From Candidatus Goldiibacteriota bacterium HGW-Goldbacteria-1 (lineage in GTDB: Bacteria; Oederibacteriota; PGYV01), in the NCBI GenBank assembly GCA_002839855.1, contig PGYV01000009.1:10187-74186 (forward strand): a stretch of 64,000 bases of DNA, read 5' to 3'. The notes under the pieces were generated by a model. It was not told the origin of the DNA and did not search any database. It saw nothing but the letters and a program-made list of their open reading frames with translations. Below are positions 24,855 through 34,622 of the stretch, in pieces. Position 1 is the stretch's first letter. Each line of letters begins with the position of its first letter. A program made the position numbers and the translations under genes.

Positions 24855-25910
24855 ATGAAAAAAACACTTAAAAACGCAGAGTATTTGGACCCTTATATTA
24901 TTGCCGAAATCGGCGTTAATCACGGCGGCAGTATGGATCTGGCTAAAAAAATAATACAACTGGCTGCCGCAGCAGGGGCTGATGCCGCAAAATTTCAAAC
25001 TTACAAAGCCGATAAACTGGCATCAAAAGGACATTCTCCTTATTATTGGGATATTAACGAAGAACCTGCTGAAAATCAGCACTCTCTTTTTTCAATGTAT
25101 GACAAATTTGGAGAAACTGAATACAAAGAACTTAAAAAATGCTGTGATGAAAATAATATTGATTTTTTGTCCACCCCGTTTGACCTGGAATCAGCAGATA
25201 TGATTGACCCGCTTGTGCCGTTTCACAAAATCGCATCGGCAGACATTACCAATATCCCATTATTGCGTAAAATAGCGTCAAAGAAAAAAACAATACTTCT
25301 TTCCACGGGAGCATCCACAAACAAAGAAATAACAAACGCGATAAATACCTTATACAACCCGGACTTATCTGAAATATATCTGCTACACTGCGTTCTTAAT
25401 TACCCCACCCCCAAAGAACACGCGCAATTGGCCCTTTTGACAAATCTTAAAGCGGATTTTAAAAACGTTTCGGGATTCGGCTATTCCGATCACGTTGCCC
25501 CAAACACAGACGGAACAATGCCGGCGCTTGAAATGGCGGCGATTCAGGGCGCGGTTATTATAGAAAAACATTTTACCCATGACAAAAAACTTAAAGGCAA
25601 CGATCATTATCACGCAATGGATGAAAAAGACCTGAAAGCTTTCAGGATAAAACTTTCAGAATATAAAGAAATTTACGGCAGCGGAAAAAGAAATCTTGAA
25701 TGGGAAAAAAAAGCCGTAACAAATGCAAGAAGGCGCATTGTCGCATCCAAAAACATTAAAACCGGCGATGAAATCAATGAAGGCAACATTATTGCATTAA
25801 GGGCAAATACAGGAATAGAAGTATCTTTCTGGGATAATATTATCGGAAAAAAAGCGGCAGCGGACATTCCTTCAGGAAAGCCGCTTGAAAACAATGATAT
25901 TTCTGAATAA
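24855..25910 (+). CDS. NeuB/PseI-type nonulosonic acid synthase
   Basis: A 351-residue protein with an N-terminal TIM-barrel synthase domain (IIAEIGVNHGG, AAKFQTYKADKL, FLSTPFDLESADM, KIASADITN, GYSDH, IEKHFTHDKKLKGNDH) and a C-terminal SAF domain (RRIVASKNIKTGDEI). Such enzymes condense phosphoenolpyruvate with a hexosamine to make sialic, legionaminic or pseudaminic acid. The NeuA-PseG fusion nearby favours the pseudaminic pathway. First gene of a four-gene plus-strand operon. Confidence 0.88.
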   Translation: MKKTLKNAEYLDPYIIAEIGVNHGGSMDLAKKIIQLAAAAGADAAKFQTYKADKLASKGHSPYYWDINEEPAENQHSLFSMYDKFGETEYKELKKCCDENNIDFLSTPFDLESADMIDPLVPFHKIASADITNIPLLRKIASKKKTILLSTGASTNKEITNAINTLYNPDLSEIYLLHCVLNYPTPKEHAQLALLTNLKADFKNVSGFGYSDHVAPNTDGTMPALEMAAIQGAVIIEKHFTHDKKLKGNDHYHAMDEKDLKAFRIKLSEYKEIYGSGKRNLEWEKKAVTNARRRIVASKNIKTGDEINEGNIIALRANTGIEVSFWDNIIGKKAAADIPSGKPLENNDISE

Positions 25911-25931
25911 TTTTTTATCCCCGGTGCCTCT

Positions 25932-26933
25932 ATGATAATAACCATAACAGGCGCTTTTAGAAACGCGGGAGACCACCTGATTGTTGACCGCGCATTAACG
26001 CTTCTGCGGAAATATTCTGACAAAGACATAATAAACATTAACAGAAAACATATTAAAGAAACTGATTACCGGCTTTTTAATAAAGCAAAAGCCGTTATCC
26101 TGTGCGGCGGGCCCGCATATCAGGAAAATATTTACCCTGAAATATATAACCTTGATTTAAACAGAATAAACGCCCCCGTCATTCCGCTTGGGCTTGGTTA
26201 TAAACAAGCATCGGAAAAATTCAGTTTTTCAGAAAAAAGCCTTGATTTTATAAGGACTATACATAAAAAAATTAAAAATTCAAGCGCCAGGGATATAATG
26301 ACAAAAGAAGTTTTAAAAAAGATTAAAATCAACAACGTTATAATGACGGGATGCCCGGCTTGGTATAATATGGATAAGTTAAATAAAAATTTTACCTTTA
26401 AAAAAGAATCGCAGATTAATAAAGTTGCTTTTTCAGTACCCGCAAAAGTAACAGCGGATACAATTAAAATAATGAAGTATATATCAGAAAGATTTTCCGA
26501 AAAAAAACTTATATGCACTTTTCATCACGGTTTTTTCACCAGATTTGACAGGGACGGCATTAAAACCATGATTGGCTTTTTAAAATGCGCGTCTTACGCA
26601 AAAAAATACGGCTTTAAAACAGAAGATATGAATTCAAGTTCTTCAAAATTTAAAATCTATGACGATGTGGACCTTCACATAGGTTACAGGGTTCATGCCC
26701 ATATATTCTTCCTTTCAGAAAGAAAAGCCACACTTCTTATTTCAGAAGACAGCAGGGCCAAAGGGCAGTCAGCCACCCTTGGCACCCCGGATATATGCGG
26801 AATTGATACGGTATCCGCCCTAAAAAAAGAAATTGACGCCCACTTTCATACAAAAGGAACGGCAATTAAACGCGCCGTAAATAAAATGAAAAAAACATTT
26901 CCTGTCATGAAAAATTTTTTAAAGGGCATATAA
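25932..26933 (+). CDS. Polysaccharide pyruvyltransferase-family protein
   Basis: A 333-residue protein. The N-terminal GAFRNAGDHLIVDRALTLLRKY and ILCGGPAY, and the C-terminal IGYRVHAHIFFLSERKATLLISEDSR, are family signatures. The family adds pyruvyl ketals or, in relatives, transfers sugars or phosphates onto surface glycans. It starts 21 bases after the synthase gene and ends directly before the flippase start, so the three are co-translated. Confidence 0.8.
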   Translation: MIITITGAFRNAGDHLIVDRALTLLRKYSDKDIININRKHIKETDYRLFNKAKAVILCGGPAYQENIYPEIYNLDLNRINAPVIPLGLGYKQASEKFSFSEKSLDFIRTIHKKIKNSSARDIMTKEVLKKIKINNVIMTGCPAWYNMDKLNKNFTFKKESQINKVAFSVPAKVTADTIKIMKYISERFSEKKLICTFHHGFFTRFDRDGIKTMIGFLKCASYAKKYGFKTEDMNSSSSKFKIYDDVDLHIGYRVHAHIFFLSERKATLLISEDSRAKGQSATLGTPDICGIDTVSALKKEIDAHFHTKGTAIKRAVNKMKKTFPVMKNFLKGI

Positions 26934-28205
26934 TTGAAAAAAAATTCTTTATTAAACCATTTTACTTTTCATTTTGGAATATACTTTACTTCAACCATTA
27001 TTTCAAAGATAATACCTTTTTTACTGCTTCCGGTAATTACAAAAATTCTTATACCGGCAGAATACGGAAAATGGTCGGTTTTTTCTTCAATACTGGTTTT
27101 TACCGTCCCCTTTGCCGGCTTAATGATGAGATATCATATAGCAAGGTCATATTACAAATTATCCAGAGAAAAAATGGGGGAATTACTTTCTAATGTCATT
27201 TTTATAACCCTGATAAGCAGCATTTCCATTTTTCTTCTTTCTTTAATATTTTCATTGTTTTATAAAAACTTTTTTCTGGACTACCGTATATACCTGATTC
27301 CTTTATTGGCCTTTTTAACATGCATTTCCGAATATTTTACCACTATATTAAGATATGAAAAGAAACCCCTTCTTTACGCTGTTTTTGAATTAAGCGGCAC
27401 CCTGATTCTTTGGACAATCGCGGTCGCGCTGATTATATCGGATATTATGAAATGGGAAGGCATGCTTGCCGGTTCTGTCTTATCCGCCTTTTTAATAACC
27501 GTATTTTCGCTTATATATTTCAGAAAAAATGGTTTTCTTATTTTTAAATTTTCCAAAGAAGCGGTAAAATCAGCTGTAAAAATAGGAATACCTCTGCTTC
27601 CTCACGCGGCTGCCGCTTCAATAATCGCGATGAGCGACCGCCTTATTCTTGTAAAAATGACCACCACGGAAATAGTGGGTATATATTCCGTTGGATATGC
27701 CCTTGGAATGACTGTTAATATTTTTATTGAAGCCTTTAACAAAAATTGGGGCCCCTGGATATATGAAAAGCTTACGGAAATATCCGAAGAAATAAAAATT
27801 CTTATAGTAAAAAATACATACATTTTTATTGCGGTATTAACGGCCGCTTTTATCGCGGTCTGTGCCGGAGGCAGCCTTTATATTAATTTCTTCATAGATC
27901 CAAAATACCATTCAGCGGTGCCTGTCCTTTATTGGGCCGCTTTAGCGGCGTTTTTTAGAGGGCTTTACATAGCAATCTTTCCATATATGACTTATCTTGG
28001 AATAACTTACATCTATTCCGTAATTTCGGTAATATCAGGTGTTTTCAATGTAATACTTACCATTATCCTGGTTAAGTATTACGGAATGATAGGCGCCGCA
28101 CAGGCGACAGCGGCGGCATTTTTTCTTATGTTTATTTTGCTCTTTATATTCAGTAATTCCAGATTTCCGATGCCGTGGCTTTTCTTTTTAAAAAGGGTTA
28201 AATAA
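26934..28205 (+). CDS. Wzx-type oligosaccharide flippase
   Basis: A 423-residue protein with about 12-13 transmembrane helices and the MATE/MVF-like flippase pattern: IIPFLLLPVITKILIPAEYGKWSV at the N-terminus, GIPLLPHAAAASIIAMSDRLIL in the middle. It moves lipid-linked glycan units across the inner membrane. It starts with TTG directly after the TAA of the pyruvyltransferase-like gene, with a weak AAAGGG site. Confidence 0.88.
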   Translation: MKKNSLLNHFTFHFGIYFTSTIISKIIPFLLLPVITKILIPAEYGKWSVFSSILVFTVPFAGLMMRYHIARSYYKLSREKMGELLSNVIFITLISSISIFLLSLIFSLFYKNFFLDYRIYLIPLLAFLTCISEYFTTILRYEKKPLLYAVFELSGTLILWTIAVALIISDIMKWEGMLAGSVLSAFLITVFSLIYFRKNGFLIFKFSKEAVKSAVKIGIPLLPHAAAASIIAMSDRLILVKMTTTEIVGIYSVGYALGMTVNIFIEAFNKNWGPWIYEKLTEISEEIKILIVKNTYIFIAVLTAAFIAVCAGGSLYINFFIDPKYHSAVPVLYWAALAAFFRGLYIAIFPYMTYLGITYIYSVISVISGVFNVILTIILVKYYGMIGAAQATAAAFFLMFILLFIFSNSRFPMPWLFFLKRVK

Positions 28206-29567
28206 ATGGGAAAAAACCATTCCGTTAATGATGTATGCGGTTTTTTCTGGAACATAGAAAAAAAATATAACCTTTTAAACCGCAGCATTAACGGAATTTA
28301 TATCTGGCAGGCTTTAAGAATAGACGTATATTATAAATTAACCGCCAAAATAGGCCTTTTTACCCCTCCTGCTCCCCCTCGCAAGAAAACAATTATGGGA
28401 AGGGCTTTAAAATTATTGACAGAATTTTATTATTTTGTATTTAATAACCCTTTCTTAAAAACAAAAAACACAGACACTGCTGTCCTTCTTCATCCAAGAA
28501 AAATATCCCGGCAGGACATATATTCTTCTTCACTTCTAAAAGAATTTAAGAGAATTAACAAGGACATTTACATATTTGATGTTATGGGTTCTCCTGAAAA
28601 TGATTACGTTACATTTGATCCATATAAAAAAGCCGCGCATATATGGGCGGTTATCAATAAAAAATATATTTCGCTTTCCCCTGCCGATTTGGAAGTAATT
28701 AAAAACATAGAACAGGAAATATATTCCGAATACGCTGTCCGCCTTGACCTTTTACCGCTTATTAAATACAACATAATCAACTTTAAATTTCTTCTCGCCG
28801 TATATCGTAAATTTCTCAGGCAAAAAAAAGTTAAAAAACTTTATGTGGTCGTGGGGTATGTTAATACCCCTCTGATAGCCGCGGCTAAAAGCGTTAATAC
28901 AGAAGTCATAGAACTTCAGCACGGTATAATTACAAAATATCACCTTGGTTACAGTTATCCTGACAAAGGAAATATACACTACATGCCGGACAAGCTTTTG
29001 TGTTTTGGAAAATACTGGTATGAATCAACACCCCTTCCTTCAAATACAAAAACAGCGGTTTTAGGCGCCCCTTTTATCCTTGAACCGGGTAAAAAATACA
29101 GCGCACAAAAAGAAAAAAACTCCGTCCTTTTTGTTTCTCAGGGCGTTATTGGAGAAAAACTTTTCAATTTTGCCCTTCAAACCGCGAAAATACTGCCTTC
29201 TTATAACATCAAATTTAACCCGCATCCAAGTGAAAATTACAATGATTATGAAAAACTTTTTTCAGAAAATACTTTAAAGAATTTTTCATTAACAGAAAAA
29301 AAATACAACATATTTGAACTTCTGGCAATGTCAGAATATCAGGCGGGGGTCTTCTCAACCACCCTTTTTGAAGGAATGGTGCTTAATACAAAAATTATAC
29401 TTATTGACATGGCAGGATCCGAATATATGGCGCCGGTTATTGAAAAAAAAGACGCCATTCTTGTAAAAACACCGGAAGAACTGGCTTTAAAAATAAACAC
29501 AGCCGGATTAGCGGCAAATATTTCAGATTATTACGCGCAGCCGGCCGATAAAATCACGGATTTATAA
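28206..29567 (+). CDS. GT-B-like capsule/surface-glycan transferase
   Basis: A 453-residue protein. The C-terminal half resembles a GT-B nucleotide-sugar domain of the capsule/sialyltransferase type: VIELQHGIITKYH, LLCFGKYWY, FNPHPSE, and GVFSTTLFEGMVLN-like near the end. It follows the flippase with no gap, and its 3' end overlaps the NeuA-PseG fusion by six bases in convergent orientation. A transferase using the CMP-nonulosonate made by this cluster is plausible; the acceptor is unknown. Confidence 0.65.
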   Translation: MGKNHSVNDVCGFFWNIEKKYNLLNRSINGIYIWQALRIDVYYKLTAKIGLFTPPAPPRKKTIMGRALKLLTEFYYFVFNNPFLKTKNTDTAVLLHPRKISRQDIYSSSLLKEFKRINKDIYIFDVMGSPENDYVTFDPYKKAAHIWAVINKKYISLSPADLEVIKNIEQEIYSEYAVRLDLLPLIKYNIINFKFLLAVYRKFLRQKKVKKLYVVVGYVNTPLIAAAKSVNTEVIELQHGIITKYHLGYSYPDKGNIHYMPDKLLCFGKYWYESTPLPSNTKTAVLGAPFILEPGKKYSAQKEKNSVLFVSQGVIGEKLFNFALQTAKILPSYNIKFNPHPSENYNDYEKLFSENTLKNFSLTEKKYNIFELLAMSEYQAGVFSTTLFEGMVLNTKIILIDMAGSEYMAPVIEKKDAILVKTPEELALKINTAGLAANISDYYAQPADKITDL

Positions 29568-31199
29568 TTCAACTTTTATTATATTGGATATTTTTCTGAC
29601 TATTTCCCTGTTTGTCCGGCCTTTGACCGTTGTTTTGGCGTAAAAATGAAGTTTTTTCCTTAATTCATAGTTTTGTATCAGTTTATTTATCTCTTCAGAT
29701 AATTTCTTATCGCTGATATCCGCGCCTAACCCCAGATTTATTACCCCGCATTCTTTTTTTGCGTGCGTGTGCGTGGTTTCCTTTTTATTCTGACACATAC
29801 ATAACACGGGAGTTCCCAGCGTCATAAGTTCCGTTATTGTCCTTCCGGCGCTTGAAAGCGCAATATCCGCTTCTTTCATTATTTTTGGCATATATTTTAC
29901 ATTGGTAAGCACTTCGCCTTTTAAACCGTATTCATTTAAATCTATCTTTCTGTTTTTTCTGCCAAGTCCCTGTACTGCCCTGACAAACCCCTTATATTTA
30001 ATTGCTTTAAGCGCGTTTAAGGCTTTTATTGTAAGATTTGAAGGATCTGTCCCTCCAAAAAGCAGCAGAATATTATCAACAGATTTATTTATTTTCTTAT
30101 CCGGATTAACCCAAGTAAATGAGGGGTGTAAAAAAGCATTTTGGACTCCTGTCAGTTGTTTGGCGTCTTCCACTTCCGGGTTTTTATACAGGTCGCTTAT
30201 AAGAAGATCCGCAATTTTAGCCCCGGGCCCCATATCCTCCAGTGTTATAACAACCGCACCCGTGGACTTCAACCGCTTTACATAATCATACCGTGTATCA
30301 AGCTGATCAAGAATAATTATGTCCGGCTTCATTCTTTGGGAAAGTTTTACAAATTCAGAATCACTTTTTACGCCTATAAAATTATGGGGCATATCCTTAA
30401 AAAAAGAGCTGCTTAATTTTTTATTTCCATAAATATTTGAAACAATATACGTTTCATGTTCTGAAAGTTCATAAGCAATTGCGGAACTTCTGTACAGATG
30501 GCCCATGCCAATTTTCAGGCTTGAATCCGCTTTTATAAGTATTCTTTTCCTTTTTACTATATACTCTGCCGCGTACCAGTCTATATAATCATCGATATCC
30601 ATGCCTTCAACTTTATCAACCGAAATAACAGCAACCGGTTTTATTATTCTTGTTTTATGTTTTTGAATATCTTTTACCCTGGCTCCTATAATTGCGCCTG
30701 ATTCAATGTAATTGGCAGGCAGTTCCTGCCTGTTTACCCTTTTTTTATACGCCGGAATCAGCTCCCCTTTGCTGTTCATTTTCCATGACAAAAACCTGTC
30801 ATCCACAGCTGTCAAAATTGAACCATTATTTTTTATAAGCTTTTTTGCTTTAATTATGGTTTCGGTCTTTAAAAAAGGGCAGGTTGCCTGGACAGTAAAA
30901 AAATAATCATCCCCTTTTGCCCCTAATTTATAAAGTTCACTGAGTGTATTATAAGCCACATTATCAAGGGTTGCCTTGCCTGTTGTTTTTTCTTCCATTA
31001 CAATATTAACTTCATAACCGCGGGCAATTTCACTCAGTTCTGCATCATCAGTAACAACAACAACCTGTTTTTTATTTTCAACTTTCAAAATAGTTTCCAG
31101 AACATACGCCAAAAGGGGTTTGCCTCCAAGATTCCTGGCATTCTTTCTTAAAACATCTTTAGAACCGCCTCTGACGGGTATCATGTACCATGTTTTCAT
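29562..31199 (-). CDS. NeuA-PseG fusion: CMP-nonulosonate cytidylyltransferase and UDP-sugar hydrolase
   Basis: About 545 residues from an ATG at 31199 with GGAG upstream; the open frame continues another 29 codons without a good start. Residues about 1-225 are a cytidylyltransferase (MIPVRGGSKDVLRKNARNLGGKPLL, TVQATCPFL, ESGAIIG). Residues about 235-545 are a PseG-type hydrolase (ADSSLKIGMGHLYRS, LLFGGTDPSNLTIKALNALK, ALSSAGRTITELMTLGTPVLC). The fused steps are not consecutive: PseG acts before, and NeuA/PseF after, the NeuB-type synthase encoded opposite. This points to pseudaminic acid. Confidence 0.85.
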   Translation of the reverse strand: MKTWYMIPVRGGSKDVLRKNARNLGGKPLLAYVLETILKVENKKQVVVVTDDAELSEIARGYEVNIVMEEKTTGKATLDNVAYNTLSELYKLGAKGDDYFFTVQATCPFLKTETIIKAKKLIKNNGSILTAVDDRFLSWKMNSKGELIPAYKKRVNRQELPANYIESGAIIGARVKDIQKHKTRIIKPVAVISVDKVEGMDIDDYIDWYAAEYIVKRKRILIKADSSLKIGMGHLYRSSAIAYELSEHETYIVSNIYGNKKLSSSFFKDMPHNFIGVKSDSEFVKLSQRMKPDIIILDQLDTRYDYVKRLKSTGAVVITLEDMGPGAKIADLLISDLYKNPEVEDAKQLTGVQNAFLHPSFTWVNPDKKINKSVDNILLLFGGTDPSNLTIKALNALKAIKYKGFVRAVQGLGRKNRKIDLNEYGLKGEVLTNVKYMPKIMKEADIALSSAGRTITELMTLGTPVLCMCQNKKETTHTHAKKECGVINLGLGADISDKKLSEEINKLIQNYELRKKLHFYAKTTVKGRTNREIVRKISNIIKVEL

Positions 31200-31291
31200 G
31201 CAGTCGCTCCATTTTACGGCTGTAATTATTTTTATTGATAAAATAACCTTATCTGACAGATTATTACACATTTTAATATAAATCAAACAAT

Positions 31292-31327
31292 AAAAAAAGG
31301 ACGGCTTATAATAAGCCGTCCTTTTTT
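31292..31327 (-). terminator. Terminator after the ankyrin gene
   Basis: An 11-bp stem (GGACGGCTTAT/ATAAGCCGTCC) flanked by A and T tracts; on the minus strand a T run follows. It lies 16 bases past the ankyrin stop codon, and the tracts on both sides could also stop readthrough from the left. Confidence 0.85.
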
Positions 31328-31342
31328 ACTTAATAACTGTAT

Positions 31343-32233
31343 TTACTTATTCTTTTTTGCCCAGTCAGCTTCCGCCTGAACAAGCATTTCCTTAATATCC
31401 CACAATTTCAAATGATTCGCGTATGACCTGGCTATTTTTCCGTTACTGTCCTTATAAGTGGGATCAGCGCCCATATCAAGAATAGTTTTAACCACGTCTA
31501 TTTTTTTTGACTGAACCGCATAAATAAGAACTGAATTACCCTGTTTATCTTTTGCATTTGGATTGGCGACTTTCACTTTTCTTTTTTTATCGCCTTCAAT
31601 TATGGCATTCAAAACATCTATTTTGCCTTTCCATGCAGCTGCTAAAAAAGCATCTATTCCCTGCGAATTTTTTATTGTCACGTCAGCACCGGCTTCAACA
31701 AGCATCAGGCCTATCTTGCCGTCTCCCTTTCCGGTTGCAAGCGCAGTAATTAAGGCTGTATTTCCCTGGTTCTTTTCTTTTGCATTTAAATCAGCACCTG
31801 CTTCTATTAATAGAGGGAAAACATTCTTGTGTTTTTTAAACGCGGCATAAAGAAGAGGCGTTATTCCTTCTTTATCAACTATATTAACTTCTGCTCCGTT
31901 GGCTATAAGGCTTTTAACAATGTCAGCATTGCCGTCGGCTACGGCATAATAAAGCGCGCTTCTTCCGTCTTTATCCAGAACATTTATATCCCCTTTATAA
32001 GCAACAAGCGCTTTAAGAATTGCATTTACAATTTTTACCTGGCCTTTTGATGTAGCATACATAAGGGCTGTCCTTCCGCCGTCATCAACAGCATCCCTGT
32101 ACTCTTTATCCTTCATTAAATCCATTACATTACCTGTCTGCTCTGCCTGACTGAAAATCTTAATTAATTTATCATTTGCAATTAAAGATGAAGCAAAAAC
32201 TAAAACAAACAAAACAAGAATGATTTTTTTCAT
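31343..32233 (-). CDS. Secreted ankyrin-repeat protein
   Basis: A 296-residue protein with a signal peptide ending near ASSLIAN and about seven ankyrin repeats. Each holds the DGRTALMYAT, GRSALYYAVADGNADIV or EGITPLLYAAFKKH type core with short linkers. Ankyrin repeats mediate protein contacts; here they should be periplasmic. The gene has its own promoter and terminator and stands apart from the polysaccharide genes. Confidence 0.9.
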   Translation of the reverse strand: MKKIILVLFVLVFASSLIANDKLIKIFSQAEQTGNVMDLMKDKEYRDAVDDGGRTALMYATSKGQVKIVNAILKALVAYKGDINVLDKDGRSALYYAVADGNADIVKSLIANGAEVNIVDKEGITPLLYAAFKKHKNVFPLLIEAGADLNAKEKNQGNTALITALATGKGDGKIGLMLVEAGADVTIKNSQGIDAFLAAAWKGKIDVLNAIIEGDKKRKVKVANPNAKDKQGNSVLIYAVQSKKIDVVKTILDMGADPTYKDSNGKIARSYANHLKLWDIKEMLVQAEADWAKKNK

Positions 32234-32256
32234 TTAAACCTCCCATTTTTTTTTAA

Positions 32257-32285
32257 ATTTTACCACTTCTATGGCTGTCTTTCAA
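32257..32285 (-). promoter_or_regulatory. Promoter of the ankyrin gene
   Basis: TTGAAA (32280-32285), a 17-base spacer, and TAAAAT (32257-32262) on the minus strand, about 24 bases before the ATG. Confidence 0.6.
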
Positions 32286-32417
32286 GGAAAAATCACGGAT
32301 ATGTCAATGCTTTAAACCTGCAGGACTGTTCTGCGTCCAAAACTATATCAGTAAAAAGATAATACTTTTTCTTACTTTTCCGTTTATAGTGTCACGCAAT
32401 CTGCCGTATTGAAAAAA

Positions 32418-33404
32418 TTATTTTTTTTGACTGTTAATTATGAAATTTTTATAGTACTCCATGGTCTCTTTCAGCCCCTGTTCAAGGGTATATTCGGTTT
32501 CAAAAGCAATTTTGTCCTTTGCCTTTTGATTAAGAGAACTTCTTCTCTCATAACCTTCCGGCCTTGAAGTATCATAAACAATCTTCACATTAAGCCCCGA
32601 TATTTTAATTATTGTTTCTGCCACTTCTCTTATTGTGTATTCCCTGTCATTGCCAAGGTTTACGGGGTCAGCTTCCGGATATTTTTCGGCAGCAAGCATC
32701 ATGCCTTTAACAGCGTCTTTTACATATAAAAGAGCCCTTGTCTGATTGCCGCTTCCCCACACCTGTATTGTGCCGTCAGCCGCGCCGTACACTTTATTAA
32801 TAAGCGCGGCAACAACATGCGAATGCTTTGGGTCAAATTTATCACGCGGCCCGTAGGCGTTATACGGCCTGACCACAGCCACATTTATTCCCTTATACTT
32901 TTTAAGGTACTTAGCGGAAAGTTCAAGCGCGCGTTTTGCCCAGCCATAGCCTTCGTTTGTTTCTTCCGGGTCAGAACGAAAACCTTCTGTTTCCGGCGTG
33001 GGGATTATGGCATCATGCGGATAAACGCAAGCGGAGCTTACAAAAAGCGCTTCTTTTATATTGTTTTCTATTATGGATTTTGTAACCGCGGACAGCATAA
33101 GCAGATTATCCGCGTAAACTTCAGCCATATATTTCATATTGTATTCAATTCCGCCTACCCTGGCCGCTAAGTGCATTACCATATCCTGCCCTTTAAAATT
33201 TTCAATAACCTGCTTATAGTCAAAAAGGTCTGTCTTTAAAAACCTGATTTTATTTTTATGCACGCTTTGCCCTATATGCCCTTCATTTATATCCGCTGAT
33301 GTCACTATAGCGCCAGCTTCACACAAAGCTTCACATAAATGTGACCCGATAAAACCCCCGCCGCCGGTGACTGTTACTTTTTTATCCTTCCAGAATGAAG
33401 ACAT
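32418..33404 (-). CDS. Fcl/ColC-like NAD(P)-dependent sugar reductase-epimerase
   Basis: A 328-residue extended SDR. A Rossmann loop GGGGFIGSHL at about residues 14-23 is followed by MHLAARVGGIEYN, SSACVYPHD, EETNEGYGWAKRALEL with the catalytic Tyr-x-x-x-Lys, VRPYNAYGP, and VWGSGNQTRALLYVKD. These match GDP-fucose synthase/ColC, which epimerise and reduce 4-keto-6-deoxy sugars. It is the last gene of the gmd operon, so it should finish the GDP-sugar made there; the exact product is inferred. Confidence 0.82.
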   Translation of the reverse strand: MSSFWKDKKVTVTGGGGFIGSHLCEALCEAGAIVTSADINEGHIGQSVHKNKIRFLKTDLFDYKQVIENFKGQDMVMHLAARVGGIEYNMKYMAEVYADNLLMLSAVTKSIIENNIKEALFVSSACVYPHDAIIPTPETEGFRSDPEETNEGYGWAKRALELSAKYLKKYKGINVAVVRPYNAYGPRDKFDPKHSHVVAALINKVYGAADGTIQVWGSGNQTRALLYVKDAVKGMMLAAEKYPEADPVNLGNDREYTIREVAETIIKISGLNVKIVYDTSRPEGYERRSSLNQKAKDKIAFETEYTLEQGLKETMEYYKNFIINSQKK

Positions 33405-33415
33405 ATCTGCCCCCG

Positions 33416-34609
33416 TTATTTTAAAGCCGCGTCAAACGCCGCTTCTATTATTTTGATATCCTCTTTTTCTATATACTGGTGGCAGCCGATGTAAAAACCA
33501 TTAGTCCCTATAAATTCGGCCTCCGGTAATTTTCCCGCATATTCGTCTTTCAGATAGGAATAAGCAGGCTGCTGTGTCGGGATGCACCCAAACAGCGGGC
33601 GGCTTTCCACATTATTTTTTGCAAGTTTTATACGCAGGTCACGCCTGCTGATTTTGGCTGATTTTTTTATAACCAAAGGATAAGCCAGATAGCTTACATT
33701 TTCCATGTATTCCGGCAGCCTGAATATATCTTCATATTTTTTAAGCGCTTTGTTTATCGCCGCAATATTCTGCCTGCGTTTTTCCATTATTTCATCAAAA
33801 CGCTTTAACTGCAAAAGCCCCAGCGCGGCAGTAAATTCCATTGTTTTGAAATTATACCCGATCAGATTATGCGTGAACCTTGGGTCCATATCGCGTTCAT
33901 CTTCCGGTTCGTGCGGGCATATGCCGTCATTCCTGGTACATACAAGGCAGTCGCAGACCCTGCCATTTGCCTTTATCTGCCTTACCAGGCGCGCAAGAGC
34001 CATATCATTGGTTGTCACCGCGCCCATCTCGCCCACCTGAATATTGTGGGCTATATAGAATGAATAATCCGCGAGAATGGAAAAGTTACCCACGTTTACG
34101 CCGTTTATCTTTGTACCGTGTGCCTGCGCCGCGTCTTCAAAAATAAGCAGGCCATATTTAGCCGCGACTTCATTTATTTTAATCATGTCGCATGGGTATC
34201 CCATAAGGTGCACCGGAAGTATAAGCGAACACTTGTCCGCGCCTTCACGTTTTATCGCTTCTTCTATCTGACCGGGCCCAATGTTAAGCGTGCCGGGTTC
34301 AATATCCGCAAAAACAGGCTTTAACCCGGCAAGCACAATAGCGCTTACCGTGGAGATATACGTGACGGGGGTTGTAATAACACTGCTGCCTTTTTTTATT
34401 TTACCCGAATAAATCAGGGCAAGCAGCCCGGCTACAAGCGCCGATGTGCCTGACGATACCGCTATGCCGTGGCGTACGCCTATTTTTTCGGCGAATTCTC
34501 GTTCAAACTGTTTTACATTTTTGCCTTCGGAAATATGCCCTGAATCCAGAACCGCGTTTATCGCGGCTTTTTCTTCCGGCCCTATTTTCATGTCTCCTAC
34601 GTGTATCAT
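33416..34609 (-). CDS. DegT-family sugar 3-dehydratase with His in place of the PLP lysine
   Basis: A 397-residue DegT/DnrJ/EryC1 protein with Asp159 (EDAAQAHG) for PLP binding. Where aminotransferases carry the Schiff-base Lys, this one has His188 (FYIAHNIQVGEMGAV). That substitution is characteristic of ColD and RfbH/E1 3-dehydratases. A cluster of four Cys (219, 221, 224, 231) follows, resembling part of the E1 Fe-S site but with different spacing. Between gmd and a ColC/Fcl-like gene, it most likely removes the 3-hydroxyl of GDP-4-keto-6-deoxymannose. Confidence 0.82.
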   Translation of the reverse strand: MIHVGDMKIGPEEKAAINAVLDSGHISEGKNVKQFEREFAEKIGVRHGIAVSSGTSALVAGLLALIYSGKIKKGSSVITTPVTYISTVSAIVLAGLKPVFADIEPGTLNIGPGQIEEAIKREGADKCSLILPVHLMGYPCDMIKINEVAAKYGLLIFEDAAQAHGTKINGVNVGNFSILADYSFYIAHNIQVGEMGAVTTNDMALARLVRQIKANGRVCDCLVCTRNDGICPHEPEDERDMDPRFTHNLIGYNFKTMEFTAALGLLQLKRFDEIMEKRRQNIAAINKALKKYEDIFRLPEYMENVSYLAYPLVIKKSAKISRRDLRIKLAKNNVESRPLFGCIPTQQPAYSYLKDEYAGKLPEAEFIGTNGFYIGCHQYIEKEDIKIIEAAFDAALK

Positions 34610-34622
34610 TATATGGCTCCTG

